A DNA stretch of 64,000 bases from Aquabacterium sp. A3 (GCF_038069945.1 NZ_JBBPEV010000006.1:1-64000); one strand, 5' to 3'. Shown: positions 1 to 9,602, counted from the first letter of the stretch. Notes: a model not told the origin generated them from the letters alone. Made by a program: numbers and translations.

Positions 1-27
1 CCAGGATCAAACTCTTCAGTTCAATCT
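1..27 (-). rRNA. rrs: 16S ribosomal RNA, 5' end only (partial)
   Basis: Read on the minus strand, the first bases of the window give AGAGTTTGATCCTGG, the universal 5' end of 16S rRNA (27F primer site). It is preceded by AGATTGAACTGA as in many Burkholderiales. The gene runs out of the window to the left, so only about 27 bases are present and the exact mature 5' end is approximate. An rRNA-type leader and promoter lie to its right. Confidence 0.93.
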
Positions 28-161
28 CTGTTTAAAAACTCACTCACATTCGGAATTGATCAGAAAACTCACTCTTTCAAGCAATCTTTCTTTTCGTCTT
101 CCGTGAGTATTTGAGTCGCTTTGTCGCCACCCAAACACCCACGCTTATCGGCTGTTAATTT

Positions 162-171
162 TTAAAGAACG
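162..171 (-). promoter_or_regulatory. boxA antitermination element in the rRNA leader
   Basis: On the minus strand the leader reads CGTTCTTTAAAAATTAACAG, close to the E. coli rrn boxA (TGCTCTTTAACA). By family knowledge, boxA RNA recruits NusB–S10 for rRNA antitermination. The leader between here and the 16S 5' end (about 28–160) holds AT-rich sequence expected to form the 5' half of the RNase III processing stem; the pairing partner lies outside the window. Confidence 0.75.
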
Positions 172-269
172 TTGCCAACCTTGGCTGGCTGCTGATCCGT
201 CATTGACGCTGCACTCGGCGACTTGGCGTTTGCTTTGTCGTTGCTGCGTTGTGATCAGCGAAGACCGCA

Positions 270-299
270 ATTATGGCACCGTTTTTGAGGTGCGCGCAA
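270..299 (-). promoter_or_regulatory. probable sigma-70 promoter of the rRNA operon
   Basis: On the minus strand there is a -35 candidate TTGCGC (294–299) and a -10 candidate CATAAT (270–275), separated by 18 bases. It lies about 245 bases upstream of the 16S 5' end, a normal distance for an rrn promoter. Further minus-strand promoters are possible. The rest of 28–467 contains no supported gene. Confidence 0.55.
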
Positions 300-467
300 G
301 TGGTTGTTGGAAAAAGACACAAATGACGTCATGCGCACGGCCCTCCGCAGCGGAGGCGGAAGCACGGGGCTGCGCTAGGCTTGCGTGGTGCAACAGCAGG
401 TGGGCCTGCTGAATGGTGTGGTTGGCGGGTGCGCGCAGGGCATCGGCCGTGCGTTGAGGAGTGGTGT

Positions 468-1244
468 GTGGCGGGTCGTTTGTGTGTGGGGGACTGGGCA
501 GGACTGTCGGCCTGGGCAGAGGGCGTGACGGCACCATTGCCAGAGGGCGCTGCGCGCCACGTGCAGGTGTGGCGGCTGCAACCCGGCGACGTGGTGGAGG
601 TGTTTGATGGGCAGGGGCAGTGCTGGACGGCCGAGGTGGTCAGCATGGGGCGGCGCGAGGTGTCGGTGTCGCTTCGTGCGCCATGCGTGGTGAACAGTGA
701 GTTGCCCGTGTCAGTGACCTTGGCGGTGGGGATGCCCGCCAATGACCGGATGGATTTTTTGGTGGAGAAGGCGTCCGAATTGGGGGTGACCCACATTCAG
801 CCGCTGATGTGTGCCCGATCGGTGCTGCGGTTGGACGCTGAGCGTGCGCTGAAGAAGGTGGCGCACTGGCAAGGCGTTGCAGCGGCGGCATGCGAGCAGT
901 CGGGACGCGTGTGCGTACCCACGGTGGCACCGGTGCGCACATTGACGCAGTACCTGCAGGCCGCAGCGTGCGAGGCAGGCGACGGTGTGCAGCGGGCGGT
1001 GTTGAGCCCTCGCGCCAGCGAGTCACTGGCGGGCTGGGCCGCCCGCGCGAAGGATGGGTCCAAGGGGGCGTCCAGCCTGGCCTGGGTGTTCTTGAGCGGG
1101 CCCGAGGGTGGGCTGTCGGCGGAAGAAGAACAGGCCGCCCTGGCGCAAGGCTGGACCGGTGTGCGCCTGGGACCTCGGGTGTTGCGCGCCGACACGGCAC
1201 CGTTGGCCGCGCTGGCGGTGCTGGGCAGCCTGCACGAGGGCTGA
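468..1244 (+). CDS. rsmE: 16S rRNA (uracil(1498)-N(3))-methyltransferase RsmE
   Basis: A SPOUT-fold methyltransferase that methylates U1498 of 16S rRNA in the assembled 30S subunit, using S-adenosylmethionine. The N-terminal PUA-like part contains GAARHVQVWRLQPGD, followed by a conserved VEKASELGV and the C-terminal knot motifs SGPEGG and LGPRVLRADTA (family consensus LRTETA). An ATG in frame at 381 would add 29 unconserved residues. I chose the GTG at 468 because GAGGAG lies 6 bases upstream and the resulting 258 residues fit the family (about 245). It converges with rlmL, leaving 4 bases between the stops. It sits next to an rRNA operon and another rRNA methyltransferase. Confidence 0.9.
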   Translation: MAGRLCVGDWAGLSAWAEGVTAPLPEGAARHVQVWRLQPGDVVEVFDGQGQCWTAEVVSMGRREVSVSLRAPCVVNSELPVSVTLAVGMPANDRMDFLVEKASELGVTHIQPLMCARSVLRLDAERALKKVAHWQGVAAAACEQSGRVCVPTVAPVRTLTQYLQAAACEAGDGVQRAVLSPRASESLAGWAARAKDGSKGASSLAWVFLSGPEGGLSAEEEQAALAQGWTGVRLGPRVLRADTAPLAALAVLGSLHEG

Positions 1245-1248
1245 GGGC

Positions 1249-2673
1249 TCAAGCCTCGTCGGCTGGAGCGGCCGGGCTTGGCGCGGGACGGACGTCATGG
1301 GCGCCGGCCACGATGTCGAAGCGGAAGAGGCGGCATTCGATGGGGCCGTTGAACATGACGACGCGGCGGCTTTCCTTGAGCCGCATGGCCGAAGGCAGCT
1401 TCATGTCGGGGCTGAGCACCCACGCCGTCCACCCCGCGTACTGCTGTTTCCACTGGCGCGCCAGTTGCTGGAAGAAGGTGTCGGCGCCAGCGTCGTCGAA
1501 ACCCTCACGGCCTGTGCGTTCATCGGCGTTGCGTGAGCGGTAGGCATCGCGTGCGCTGCCTTTGGTGTCGATGCGCTCGCCATAGGGCGGGTTGAACATC
1601 ATGACACCCTGGGCGCATGGGGCCGGTCGCTGGAGGGCATCGGCCGTCTTGAAAGCGATGGCGTGGCGCACGCCAGCCCGCTCCGCGTTGCGGGTGGCGA
1701 AGTCGGTCATTCGGAATGCGACGTCGCCCGCGTAGATGGCGACCTGTGGCGCACGCTGTCGCGCACGCGCGGCCTGCCGGAGTTGCTGCCAGGCGCCGAG
1801 ATGGGGTTTGAACGGCAGGAGCTTCTCGAAGGCAAACTGACGTTGCAGCCCGGGCGCGATGTCGCAAGCGATTTGCGCGGCCTCGATGGGGATGGTGCCC
1901 GCGCCGCAGCAGGGGTCCAGCAGGGGGCCATCTTCGGGGCGCCCTTGCCAGCCGGCAGCGGCGAGCATGGCGGCAGCGAGTGTCTCTTTCAGCGGCGCTT
2001 CACCAGTGTCATCGCGCCAGCCGCGCTTGAAGAGCGCCTCGCCGGAGGTGTCGATGTACAGCAGCGCGCGGGCCTCGTCCAGGAACAGCTGCACACCCAG
2101 GTCAGGGTGTCGGGTGTCCACGCTGGGGCGCTCGCCGGTGCGTTCGCGCAGGTGGTCGCACACGGCGTCCTTGATGCGCAGGCCCGCGAACTGCAGGCTT
2201 CGCAGCGGGCTGCGGCGTGCCGCGACGTCCACGCGCAGGGTGTGACGGGGGGTGATCCACTGCGCCCAGTCGACGAGACGGCCCAGGCGGTAGAGGTCGT
2301 CTTCATGACGGTAGGTGGATTCGGCCACGCGCCACAAGACGCGCTGGGCCAGGCGGCTTTCGAGGTTCAGGCGCATGGCCTGCTCCAGCCCCGCCTGCTG
2401 CCGGGGGGCACCTTCGGGCAGATCGACGGGCGGACGCACCTCGATGCCGCCTCGGCCCTCGGACAGGCGCGCCGATGCCCCCAGGATGCGACGGGCCTCG
2501 TCGAGCAAGAGTGGCTCGACACCGCTGGCGCAAGACAGGAAAAGCACAGGCTCATGAAGCACACGGGGAGCCACATGGCCACCCCCGGGCATGGCGGCGG
2601 GCGCCGGGCGCGAAGGGCCTGGGCGCGAGGCAGGCGCCGGGACACGGCGGGGACGGGGGGCGGAGGTGGTCAT
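1249..2673 (-). CDS. rlmL: THUMP-domain class I SAM-dependent RNA methyltransferase (RlmL-type, 23S rRNA m2G2445)
   Basis: An RNA guanine-N2 methyltransferase of the UPF0020/THUMP group, equivalent to the N-terminal half of E. coli RlmL (YcbY). After a Pro/Arg/Ala-rich, probably disordered N-terminus (first ~35 residues) comes a THUMP region, then a Rossmann-fold methyltransferase domain with LLDPCCGAGTIPIEAA (SAM loop) and the catalytic MMFNPPYGERI. The ATG at 2673 (474 residues) is preferred to a TTG two codons upstream; a start at a later Met near the THUMP domain cannot be excluded. E. coli RlmL carries a second RlmK methyltransferase half that is absent here, as is usual in Burkholderiales. 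The substrate position is inferred from family. Confidence 0.85.
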   Translation of the reverse strand: MTTSAPRPRRVPAPASRPGPSRPAPAAMPGGGHVAPRVLHEPVLFLSCASGVEPLLLDEARRILGASARLSEGRGGIEVRPPVDLPEGAPRQQAGLEQAMRLNLESRLAQRVLWRVAESTYRHEDDLYRLGRLVDWAQWITPRHTLRVDVAARRSPLRSLQFAGLRIKDAVCDHLRERTGERPSVDTRHPDLGVQLFLDEARALLYIDTSGEALFKRGWRDDTGEAPLKETLAAAMLAAAGWQGRPEDGPLLDPCCGAGTIPIEAAQIACDIAPGLQRQFAFEKLLPFKPHLGAWQQLRQAARARQRAPQVAIYAGDVAFRMTDFATRNAERAGVRHAIAFKTADALQRPAPCAQGVMMFNPPYGERIDTKGSARDAYRSRNADERTGREGFDDAGADTFFQQLARQWKQQYAGWTAWVLSPDMKLPSAMRLKESRRVVMFNGPIECRLFRFDIVAGAHDVRPAPSPAAPADEA

Positions 2674-2717
2674 GGGCAAGCGAGAGGCAAACGATCGGCG
2701 CGGCGACAGGGGCGGGC

Positions 2718-3428
2718 TCAGGCGTTGAGCACGGCAAGCACGTCCGAGAGGAATTCACGTCGGTAGAGGATCCAGAGCACCGCGAGGGTGGCCAGGGCAA
2801 AGAAGATCGGGGACACGAACCAGGCGATCACCGCGAACGACATGTAGTAGGCGCGCAAGCCATCGGCAAAGCTCTCGGCGGCCATGCCCATGAGCTTGCC
2901 CGCGCGCCGGATGAATTCGTCGCGATCGGCCTGGCCACGGTCGAACACGTCGACATTGGGCGCGGCCCCCACCAGGATGGCACCGAAGGAGTACACGCGC
3001 ATGGACCAGGTGAAGCGAAAGAAAGCGTAAATGAACACGGACAGCAAGATGAGCAGCTTGATGTCGAAGACGAGCAGCGTGGTGCGGGCGGCGAACGGGA
3101 TGTCCTTGACGAGTTCACTGGCGCGGTCGTGGGTGCCCAGCACCGCCAGCAAGCCCCCGAGGATCAGGATGGTGGTGGACGCCCAGAAGCTGGGGCTGCT
3201 GGCCAGGTTCTGGGTGATGGCGGCGTCCACGATGCGCTGGTCGCGGTGGGTGACCTGGGCCATCCAGTGCATGCGGTAGTGGTTGGTGCTGGCCAGCAAG
3301 GTGCGCTGCACCCGGGCTCGGCGCGAGGCGAACTGGGCATAAGCAACCCAGCCAAAGAAGAACAGGCTCAGGGCCGCCCAGTCCTGCCAGGGGAGGATGG
3401 CGATGGCTCGCTCAAATGGCAACAGCAT
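2718..3428 (-). CDS. DUF599 family integral membrane protein
   Basis: A 236-residue protein with about four hydrophobic segments (near residues 12–28, 82–100, 122–142 and 195–220), fitting the DUF599 family of uncharacterised inner-membrane proteins. No catalytic motif is visible. It lies on the same strand between rpoN (84 bases upstream) and rlmL (44 bases downstream), so it may be co-transcribed with rpoN. No clear Shine–Dalgarno is seen ahead of the ATG. The function is unknown. Confidence 0.75.
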   Translation of the reverse strand: MLLPFERAIAILPWQDWAALSLFFFGWVAYAQFASRRARVQRTLLASTNHYRMHWMAQVTHRDQRIVDAAITQNLASSPSFWASTTILILGGLLAVLGTHDRASELVKDIPFAARTTLLVFDIKLLILLSVFIYAFFRFTWSMRVYSFGAILVGAAPNVDVFDRGQADRDEFIRRAGKLMGMAAESFADGLRAYYMSFAVIAWFVSPIFFALATLAVLWILYRREFLSDVLAVLNA

Positions 3429-3512
3429 GGGGCAGGGAGATGGAGGTGTTCACAAAAAGAAACGGTGACGAGAAGCGATGACGGCACCCCCGGCGGCCGC
3501 CAGCGGGGGCCG

Positions 3513-5057
3513 TCAGAGCGACTTGCGCAGGTTCGCGGGCGCGATCTTGAGGGCCTCGCGGTACTTGGCCACGGTGCGGCGCGCCACCTGGATGCCCTGC
3601 TCTTCCAGCATGGACGAGAGTTGGCTGTCTGACAAGGGCTTGGCCGGGTCTTCGGCGGCGACGAGCTGCTTGATCAGGGCGCGCACGGCGGTGCTGGAGG
3701 CGTTGCCGCCGGCTTCGGTGTTGAGCGATGAGCCGAAGAAGTACTTGAGCTCGAACGTGCCGAAGGGCGTGTTCATGTACTTGGCGGTGGTGACCCGCGA
3801 GATGGTGGACTCGTGCAGACCGAGTTCGTCGGCGATTTCGCGCAGCACCAGCGGTTTCATCGCGATCTCGCCATGGGTGAAGAAATTCTTCTGGCGATCG
3901 ACGATGGCCTGCGAGACCCGCAGGATGGTGTCGAAGCGCTGCTGGATGTTCTTGACGAACCAACGGGCCTCCTGCAAGCGGGAGCTGAGCGAGGCGTGCG
4001 CGCCCTCGCCACCGCCGCGGGGGCCCCGGCTGGCACGCAGGGCCTGGGCGTAGAGGTCGTTGATGCGCAGCTTGGGCATGACGTCGGGGTTGAGCACCAC
4101 CTTCCAGCCACGCCCCGACTTTTGCACGATGACGTCGGGCACGATGATGTTGGCCTCAGCCCGCGTGAAAGCCCGGCCGGGCTTGGGCTCCAGGCTGACG
4201 ATGAGGGACTGTGCGGCCTTGAGCTGCGACTCATCGGCACCGGTGGCCGCCATGAGCTTGCGCATGTCGCGGCGGGCCAGCAGTTCGAGGTGATCGCGGC
4301 AGATGGCCCGGGCCACGTCGCAGGCCGGGTGATCGTCCTGGTCGCGCAACTGCAGCAAGAGACACTCGGAAAGGTTGCGGGCGCCGACGCCGACGGGCTC
4401 CAGGCTCTGCAGCCAGCCCAGCGCGCAGCGCAGGCGCGACAGGAGTTCGTCGCGCGAGTCCTCGTCGACATCGTCGTCCTCACCACCCAGCAGGCTGTTG
4501 GCAACGTCCTCCAGGGCGTCGGCCAGGTAGCCGTCTTCGTTGAGCGACTCGATCAGGACATCGACGGCCGCCTTGTCGGCGGGCGACAGGCGCATGCCAT
4601 TGAGCTGGTGGCGCAGGTGCTCTTGCAGGCTGATGGACTCGCTGTTGCGCTCCAGCGGGTCGTGGTCGTCGTCGTCGCTGTTGTTGCGCGAAGGCGTTTC
4701 GCGGATGCCGTCAAAGTCATCGCGCTCGGTGCCGTTTTCCCAATCATCACGCTCGGTGGCGCCCGCTTCAAGCCCATCCAGGCCGGCAGGTTCGGCCTCA
4801 CCGCCGGGGCCATCGGTGTCGGTGGCGCGGTCATCACGGCTGAGTTGCTCTTGCCGCTGCCGCTCGAACTCTTGCGAGGCGGCGGTTTCCAGCGAAGCAA
4901 ATTCGTCGTCGGGCTCGAGGAAGGGGTTTTGTTCGAGCATTTGCTCGACTTCCTGATGCAACTCCAGCGTGGACAGCTGCAACAGACGGATGGACTGCTG
5001 CAACTGAGGGGTGAGCGCCAGGTGCTGAGAAAGCCGGAACTGCAGTGAAGGCTTCAT
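3513..5057 (-). CDS. rpoN: RNA polymerase sigma-54 factor RpoN
   Basis: The alternative sigma factor that directs RNA polymerase to -24/-12 promoters and needs an AAA+ activator. All three regions are visible. The Gln/Leu-rich region I (MKPSLQFRLSQHLALTPQLQ…) binds activator. An acidic region II rich in Asp/Glu spans about residues 50–140. The core-binding region and HTH end in the RpoN box ARRTVAKYRE at about residues 492–501. Length 514 is normal. It follows lptA and lptB on the same strand, 12 bases after lptB, as in many proteobacteria. The usual downstream genes (hpf, ptsN) are missing; a DUF599 gene follows instead. Confidence 0.97.
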   Translation of the reverse strand: MKPSLQFRLSQHLALTPQLQQSIRLLQLSTLELHQEVEQMLEQNPFLEPDDEFASLETAASQEFERQRQEQLSRDDRATDTDGPGGEAEPAGLDGLEAGATERDDWENGTERDDFDGIRETPSRNNSDDDDHDPLERNSESISLQEHLRHQLNGMRLSPADKAAVDVLIESLNEDGYLADALEDVANSLLGGEDDDVDEDSRDELLSRLRCALGWLQSLEPVGVGARNLSECLLLQLRDQDDHPACDVARAICRDHLELLARRDMRKLMAATGADESQLKAAQSLIVSLEPKPGRAFTRAEANIIVPDVIVQKSGRGWKVVLNPDVMPKLRINDLYAQALRASRGPRGGGEGAHASLSSRLQEARWFVKNIQQRFDTILRVSQAIVDRQKNFFTHGEIAMKPLVLREIADELGLHESTISRVTTAKYMNTPFGTFELKYFFGSSLNTEAGGNASSTAVRALIKQLVAAEDPAKPLSDSQLSSMLEEQGIQVARRTVAKYREALKIAPANLRKSL

Positions 5058-5069
5058 GGCGCGGCTGCC

Positions 5070-5849
5070 TCACATGCGGAAGTGCTCGCCGAGGTAGACC
5101 TTGCGGACGTCGGCGTTGTCGATGATCTCGGCAGGGGCGCCTTCGGCCAGCACGCGGCCCTCGCTGATGATGTAGGCGCGATCACAGATCCCCAAGGTTT
5201 CACGCACGTTGTGGTCGGTGATGAGCACACCGATGTCGCGGGCCTTGAGGAAACGGATGATGCGCTGGATCTCCATGACGGCGATGGGATCGACCCCGGC
5301 AAAGGGCTCGTCCAGCAGGATGAAGCGCGGCTGGGTGGCCAAGGCACGCGCGATCTCGACACGGCGACGCTCGCCGCCCGACAAGGCCATGGCGGGGCTG
5401 GAGCGCAGCTTCTCGATGCTGAGGTCTTGCAAGAGGGTGTCGAGCCGTTGGCGCAGCTCGGCCTCGGACAGCCGTCGGCCTTGCGCGTCGTGCTGCAACT
5501 CCAGCACCGCGCGGATGTTTTCTTCGACCGTGAGGGCTCGAAAGATCGAGGCCTCCTGGGGCAGGTAGCTCAGGCCGCGACGTGCGCGTTGGTGGATGGG
5601 CAGGCGCTCGACCCGTTCACCGTCGATGTCGATGGTGCCGGCGTCAGCCCGAACCAGCCCCACGATCATGTAAAACGAGGTGGTTTTGCCTGCGCCGTTG
5701 GGGCCCAGCAGGCCCACCACTTCGCCGGCGCCCACCGACACGTGCACGTCGTGCACCACCGTGCGGGCACCGTAACGTTTGCGCAAGCCCTGAGCGTGAA
5801 GACGGGCCGTGGTGGCGTCGCCGGGAGTGGGGGGGCGAGGATCGCTCAT
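5070..5849 (-). CDS. lptB: LPS export ABC transporter ATP-binding protein LptB
   Basis: The cytoplasmic ATPase of the LptB2FGC complex, which extracts lipopolysaccharide from the inner membrane and pushes it along the LptA bridge. It has the Walker [10 protein letters not shown] (residues 49–57), Q-loop LPQEASIF, signature [15 protein letters not shown], Walker [11 protein letters not shown] and the H-loop His in ITDHNV. I chose the ATG at 5849 (259 residues), which lies 4 bases after the lptA stop. An in-frame ATG at 5879 would overlap lptA by 26 bases and add a non-conserved leader. It is followed by rpoN after 12 bases. Confidence 0.95.
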   Translation of the reverse strand: MSDPRPPTPGDATTARLHAQGLRKRYGARTVVHDVHVSVGAGEVVGLLGPNGAGKTTSFYMIVGLVRADAGTIDIDGERVERLPIHQRARRGLSYLPQEASIFRALTVEENIRAVLELQHDAQGRRLSEAELRQRLDTLLQDLSIEKLRSSPAMALSGGERRRVEIARALATQPRFILLDEPFAGVDPIAVMEIQRIIRFLKARDIGVLITDHNVRETLGICDRAYIISEGRVLAEGAPAEIIDNADVRKVYLGEHFRM

Positions 5850-5853
5850 GTGC

Positions 5854-6492
5854 TCAACGCCCGGCTGGCCCGGCTGCATTGGGGGCGTCGCTGCGAGGCG
5901 TGATCACGCCCTGCACGCGGCCACGGCTGGCGCCACTGTTGGCAGCAGGTGCACCGGCCACCTGGAAGACACCTGTTTTGTTGTCGTAGGTGATGGTGTC
6001 GCCCGAGACCCGGTCAGCGGCCTGCCCACCAGAGAGCCGACGCATGACGGCGCGCCCGGAAAACACGACCAGATCCTGCACGCCGTCGTAGGTGATGCGC
6101 AGGGCCTCGCCTTCGATGAACTCATTGAGACCTTCACGCTTTTGCCGGAAGTAGGCCCGCCCCTCTTGCCCACCAGAGGCCACGGCCGTCTGGGTGCCAC
6201 CGGGGTTTTGCCGCACTTCGACGCGATCGGCCCGAACCACCATGGTGCCTTTGGTGATCTCCACCCGCCCCGTGAGGATGTTGACCCGGCTGGCCTCGTC
6301 CACACGAGCGGCATCCGCAGCGAAGACCAGGGGCTGTGCCCGGTCGGCCTTTTCGGCGTGCGCGACCGCAGCCAGCGCGGCGCCAGCCATCAAGGCTGAG
6401 CGCATCACCAGGCGCCAGCCAGGCCATGACAGGGGAAAACCAGTGGACATCAACAAAATCTTCGGCATGTTTCTTGCAGAAGATTCTGCCAT
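5854..6492 (-). CDS. lptA: LPS transport periplasmic protein LptA
   Basis: The periplasmic bridge protein of the Lpt system. An N-terminal signal-like segment ([17 protein letters not shown], near residues 30–46 of the longest form) is followed by an OstA/LptA beta-jellyroll domain with a repeated pattern (…[25 protein letters not shown]…). The C-terminus is a short Pro/Ala/Ser tail. The start is uncertain: ATGs at 6492, 6468 and 6450 and an internal Met at the signal peptide are all possible, and none has a strong Shine–Dalgarno. lptB follows 4 bases after the stop. The usual upstream lptC is absent; dsbA ends 49 bases upstream of the longest start. Confidence 0.9.
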   Translation of the reverse strand: MAESSARNMPKILLMSTGFPLSWPGWRLVMRSALMAGAALAAVAHAEKADRAQPLVFAADAARVDEASRVNILTGRVEITKGTMVVRADRVEVRQNPGGTQTAVASGGQEGRAYFRQKREGLNEFIEGEALRITYDGVQDLVVFSGRAVMRRLSGGQAADRVSGDTITYDNKTGVFQVAGAPAANSGASRGRVQGVITPRSDAPNAAGPAGR

Positions 6493-6541
6493 GAAGCGCG
6501 GCCCAGCGCCAGTGCACCAGGCCCGTGAACAACAGCCTGAT

Positions 6542-7195
6542 TCAGGCAGGGCGGCGCGATCGGGCGATCAGGGCGTTGGTGGTGTCCAGTGTACGCGCCG
6601 GCGTGCCATTGAGCGAAATGGACGTGTAGTAGCGTCCGGCAATGCCCAGCGCGGGCACGCCGTCGATGCGGTACGCATCGGTCAGCGAGCGGGCCTGGCG
6701 GCACTTGGTTTGCACCGCGAATGACTTGAACACGGCCATGAACTTGGCGCTGTCCACCCCGTTGCGGCCCACGAATTCGGCGATGGCCTCCGGCGTGTCC
6801 AGGCGCTGTTGCTGCTCGTGCATGGCCTTGAACACCCGGGGATGCAGGCTGTCGATCAGGCCCATGGATTCGATGGCGAAGTACAGCTGCTGGTGAACGC
6901 CGAAGGGGCGCTCACGGAACGCCACCGGCACGCGGCGAAAGGCGACATCGGCGGGCAACTTGCTTGACCAGCCCTCGACGAAGGGCTCGAAATGGAAGCA
7001 ATGCGGGCAGCCATACCAGAAGAACTCGACCACCTCCACCTTGCCGGCGGGGGCAGACACGGGGGCCGGCTCGTTGAGGCGCACGTAGTGCGTGCCTTCG
7101 ACGGGCCCGCCTTGAGCACCCGCAGGCGCAGACCACAACAGGCTGCCGGCGCCGAGGGTGGCGGCCGTCTGGATGGAAAACTCACGTCGATTCAT
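6542..7195 (-). CDS. dsbA: thiol:disulfide interchange protein DsbA
   Basis: A periplasmic oxidoreductase that introduces disulfide bonds into exported proteins; it would be reoxidised by DsbB, which is not in the window. It has a thioredoxin fold with active site C63-P-H-C66 in EFFWYGCPHCFHFEPF and a conserved cis-proline segment DGVPALGIAG. The signal peptide begins MNRREFSI, which resembles a twin-arginine motif, followed by a short hydrophobic stretch ending near APAGAQ. At 217 residues it has the family length. It belongs to an argS–SPOR–dsbA string on one strand that is common in Burkholderiales. Confidence 0.93.
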   Translation of the reverse strand: MNRREFSIQTAATLGAGSLLWSAPAGAQGGPVEGTHYVRLNEPAPVSAPAGKVEVVEFFWYGCPHCFHFEPFVEGWSSKLPADVAFRRVPVAFRERPFGVHQQLYFAIESMGLIDSLHPRVFKAMHEQQQRLDTPEAIAEFVGRNGVDSAKFMAVFKSFAVQTKCRQARSLTDAYRIDGVPALGIAGRYYTSISLNGTPARTLDTTNALIARSRRPA

Positions 7196-7218
7196 GCAGA
7201 ACTTCCTTTCTTGATCGC

Positions 7219-7881
7219 TCAGGGCTGCATCCGCACCAGGGCCGACTCGATGCCAGCGTCTTGAAGCTTGACGCGCACGGCATCGGCCTGCGCGCGCTCG
7301 GCATAGGGCCCCAGCCGCACGCGGTACATGGTGCGCCCATTGACCTCGCGCGCCTGGATGCGGGACTCCAGCCCCATCAGTGCCAGCCTGGCCTTTTGCT
7401 GTTCGGCTTCAGACTGGCTGCCATAGGCGCCCGCCTGTACCTGGTAGTTCAACGCATCAGCGGCGGGCGCGGTGGACACGGGTTGTCCCGACAGGATGGC
7501 GGCGGGGTCGCGGGCCACGGGGGCGGCCGCCCCTGACGCGGGCTTGGCGGGTGCGACCGGGGCGCTGGCGATCGGTGCGGCGGCGCTGGCGGCCGACTCG
7601 GCGGGCGCGATGCCCACGACCGGCTCAACGGGGGCCATGGGGCCATCGCGCGGCACGGCGGGGTTCTTGCCGTACAAGGGGCTGTTGGGATCCCAGTTCT
7701 TGTTGCGCTCGGCTTCCAGCGCATCGTCTTCTGCCGTGCGCTGAGGCACCTTGTCGATGAAGGGCAAGGGCACCTTGGTGACATAGACCGCCACGGCCAG
7801 CGACAGGGCCAGCCCCACCAGCACGCCAACGATCATCCCCAGGATGAATCCGCCACGCTGGGCCTTGGGTTGTGCAGACAT
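7219..7881 (-). CDS. SPOR domain-containing membrane protein
   Basis: An inner-membrane protein with a single N-terminal transmembrane helix (residues ~10–33, FILGMIVGVLVGLALSLAVA), a long Ala/Pro-rich periplasmic linker (~70–140) and a C-terminal SPOR domain (about 145–220, YQVQAGAYGS … YRVRLGPYAERAQAD). SPOR domains bind septal peptidoglycan lacking stem peptides, so a cell-division or cell-wall role is likely but not proven. The ATG at 7881 has AAAGGA 7 bases upstream; an open frame extends to 8001 but would overlap argS. It sits between argS and dsbA. Confidence 0.88.
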   Translation of the reverse strand: MSAQPKAQRGGFILGMIVGVLVGLALSLAVAVYVTKVPLPFIDKVPQRTAEDDALEAERNKNWDPNSPLYGKNPAVPRDGPMAPVEPVVGIAPAESAASAAAPIASAPVAPAKPASGAAAPVARDPAAILSGQPVSTAPAADALNYQVQAGAYGSQSEAEQQKARLALMGLESRIQAREVNGRTMYRVRLGPYAERAQADAVRVKLQDAGIESALVRMQP

Positions 7882-7907
7882 CGTCGTCCTTTCTTGATTC
7901 ACGGGGC

Positions 7908-9602
7908 TCACATCGACGCTGGCGCCGACACACCCAGAAGGGCCAGGCCGTTGCGCAGCACCTGGGCGGTGGCGGCCAGCAAGGCCATGCGCGCCGCGCA
8001 CAGCTCGGCGTCGTCCACCAGGAAGCGCTCGGCTGCATAGTAGCTGTGGAAGGCGCCGGCCAGGTCACGCAGGTAAAACGCGACGTCATGCGGCGCCAGA
8101 CCCTGGGTGGCCTCGGTGAGCATGTCGGGGTAGGCGGCGAGCTTGGCCATCAGGGCCAACTCGGTGGGGGCGTCCAGGCGCGCCAGGACGGCCTGTGGCA
8201 AGGCCTCCATGGCGCCACCATGCTCGGCACACCAGTCGCGCAGCACCTTGCTGATGCGGGCATGGGCATATTGGACGTAGAACACGGGGTTCTCGTCGTT
8301 CTGCTTCAAGGCCAGGTCAACGTCGAAGACGAACTCGGTGTCGGCCTTGCGGCTGATCAGGAAGAAGCGCACCGCGTCCTTGCTGGTCCACTCGATGAGG
8401 TCGCGCAGGGTGACGTAGCTGCCTGCGCGCTTGGAGATCTTCACCTCTTCGCCGTTCTTCATCACGGTGACCATCTTGTGCAGCACGTAGTCGGGCCAGC
8501 CCTGGGGGATGCCGACGCCGGCCGCCTGCAGGCCGGCGCGCACGCGGGCGATGGTGCCGTGGTGGTCGGAGCCCTGGATGTTGACGCACTGCTCGAAGCC
8601 GCGCTCCCACTTGGCGATGTGATAAGCCACGTCGGGCACGAAGTAGGTGTAGCCGCCGTCCGACTTCTTCATGACGCGGTCTTTGTCGTCACCGTAGTCG
8701 GTGGAGCGCAACCACAGCGCGCCGCCTTCTTCGAAGGTCTTGCCGGCGTCTTTGAGCTTTTGCACGGCAGACTCGACTCGGCCCGAGGTGTAGAGGCTGG
8801 ATTCGAGGTAGTAGTTGTCGAAACGAACGCCGAAGGCCTTGAGGTCCAGGTCTTGTTCGTGGCGCAGGTAGGCCACCGCGAACTGGCGGATGCCGTCGAG
8901 GTCATTCACATCGCCCGAGGCGGTGAACTCGCGGTCGTCGGCCTTGACAGTGGCCTTGGCCAGGAAGGCCTCGGCGATGTCGGCGATGTAGTCGCCGTTG
9001 TAGGCCGATTCGGGCCAGTCGGCGTCACCGGGCTTCAAGCCCTTCAGGCGAGCCTGGGTGGACGCCGCCAGGGTGGCGATCTGCACACCGGCGTCGTTGT
9101 AATAGAACTCGCGGGTGACCTGCTGGCCTTGGGTTTCGAACAGATTGCACAGCGCGTCGCCCAGGGCGCCCTGGCGGCCGTGGCCCACGTGCAGCGGGCC
9201 GGTGGGGTTGGCCGAGACGAACTCCACCAGCACCTTCTTGCCGTTGGCCGGCTGCCAGCCGAACTTGTCACCACCGCCGAGCACGTCAGCCACGATGCTT
9301 TGCTTGGCCTCGGGTTTGAGGCGCAGGTTGATGAAGCCGGGGCCGGCGATCTCGATGGGCAGCTGCACCCATTGCTGAACGGCGGGCTGGGATTCGAGCG
9401 CGGCCACCAGGGCCGTGGCGAGTTCGCGGGGGTTTTTCTTGAGGGGCTTGGCCAGTTGCATGGCGGCGGTCACCGCCAGGTCACCGTGCGCGGCCTGTTT
9501 GGGCGCCTCGAACGCGGGCGCGAAAGTGTCGGGGGCCTCTGGCGCCACCTGCTTGAGGGCGTCGCCCAGCGCGGCCAGAAGGGCTCGTTTGGCTTGGATC
9601 AT
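7908..9602 (-). CDS. argS: arginyl-tRNA synthetase
   Basis: A class I aminoacyl-tRNA synthetase charging tRNA-Arg. The HIGH-type motif is HVGHGRQ (within [18 protein letters not shown]), preceded by the ArgRS N-terminal Add-1 domain. The C-terminal DALR anticodon-binding domain holds [13 protein letters not shown] and ends in [15 protein letters not shown]. Length 564 is typical. It is the first gene of the argS–SPOR–dsbA–lptA–lptB–rpoN string and is divergent from the Ser/Thr kinase gene, with 140 bases between the two start codons. Confidence 0.97.
   Translation of the reverse strand: MIQAKRALLAALGDALKQVAPEAPDTFAPAFEAPKQAAHGDLAVTAAMQLAKPLKKNPRELATALVAALESQPAVQQWVQLPIEIAGPGFINLRLKPEAKQSIVADVLGGGDKFGWQPANGKKVLVEFVSANPTGPLHVGHGRQGALGDALCNLFETQGQQVTREFYYNDAGVQIATLAASTQARLKGLKPGDADWPESAYNGDYIADIAEAFLAKATVKADDREFTASGDVNDLDGIRQFAVAYLRHEQDLDLKAFGVRFDNYYLESSLYTSGRVESAVQKLKDAGKTFEEGGALWLRSTDYGDDKDRVMKKSDGGYTYFVPDVAYHIAKWERGFEQCVNIQGSDHHGTIARVRAGLQAAGVGIPQGWPDYVLHKMVTVMKNGEEVKISKRAGSYVTLRDLIEWTSKDAVRFFLISRKADTEFVFDVDLALKQNDENPVFYVQYAHARISKVLRDWCAEHGGAMEALPQAVLARLDAPTELALMAKLAAYPDMLTEATQGLAPHDVAFYLRDLAGAFHSYYAAERFLVDDAELCAARMALLAATAQVLRNGLALLGVSAPASM

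Noticed and set aside
1..467. Small plus-strand frames in the rRNA leader region
   Set aside because: They overlap the rRNA promoter and leader, lack ribosome-binding sites and show no homology.
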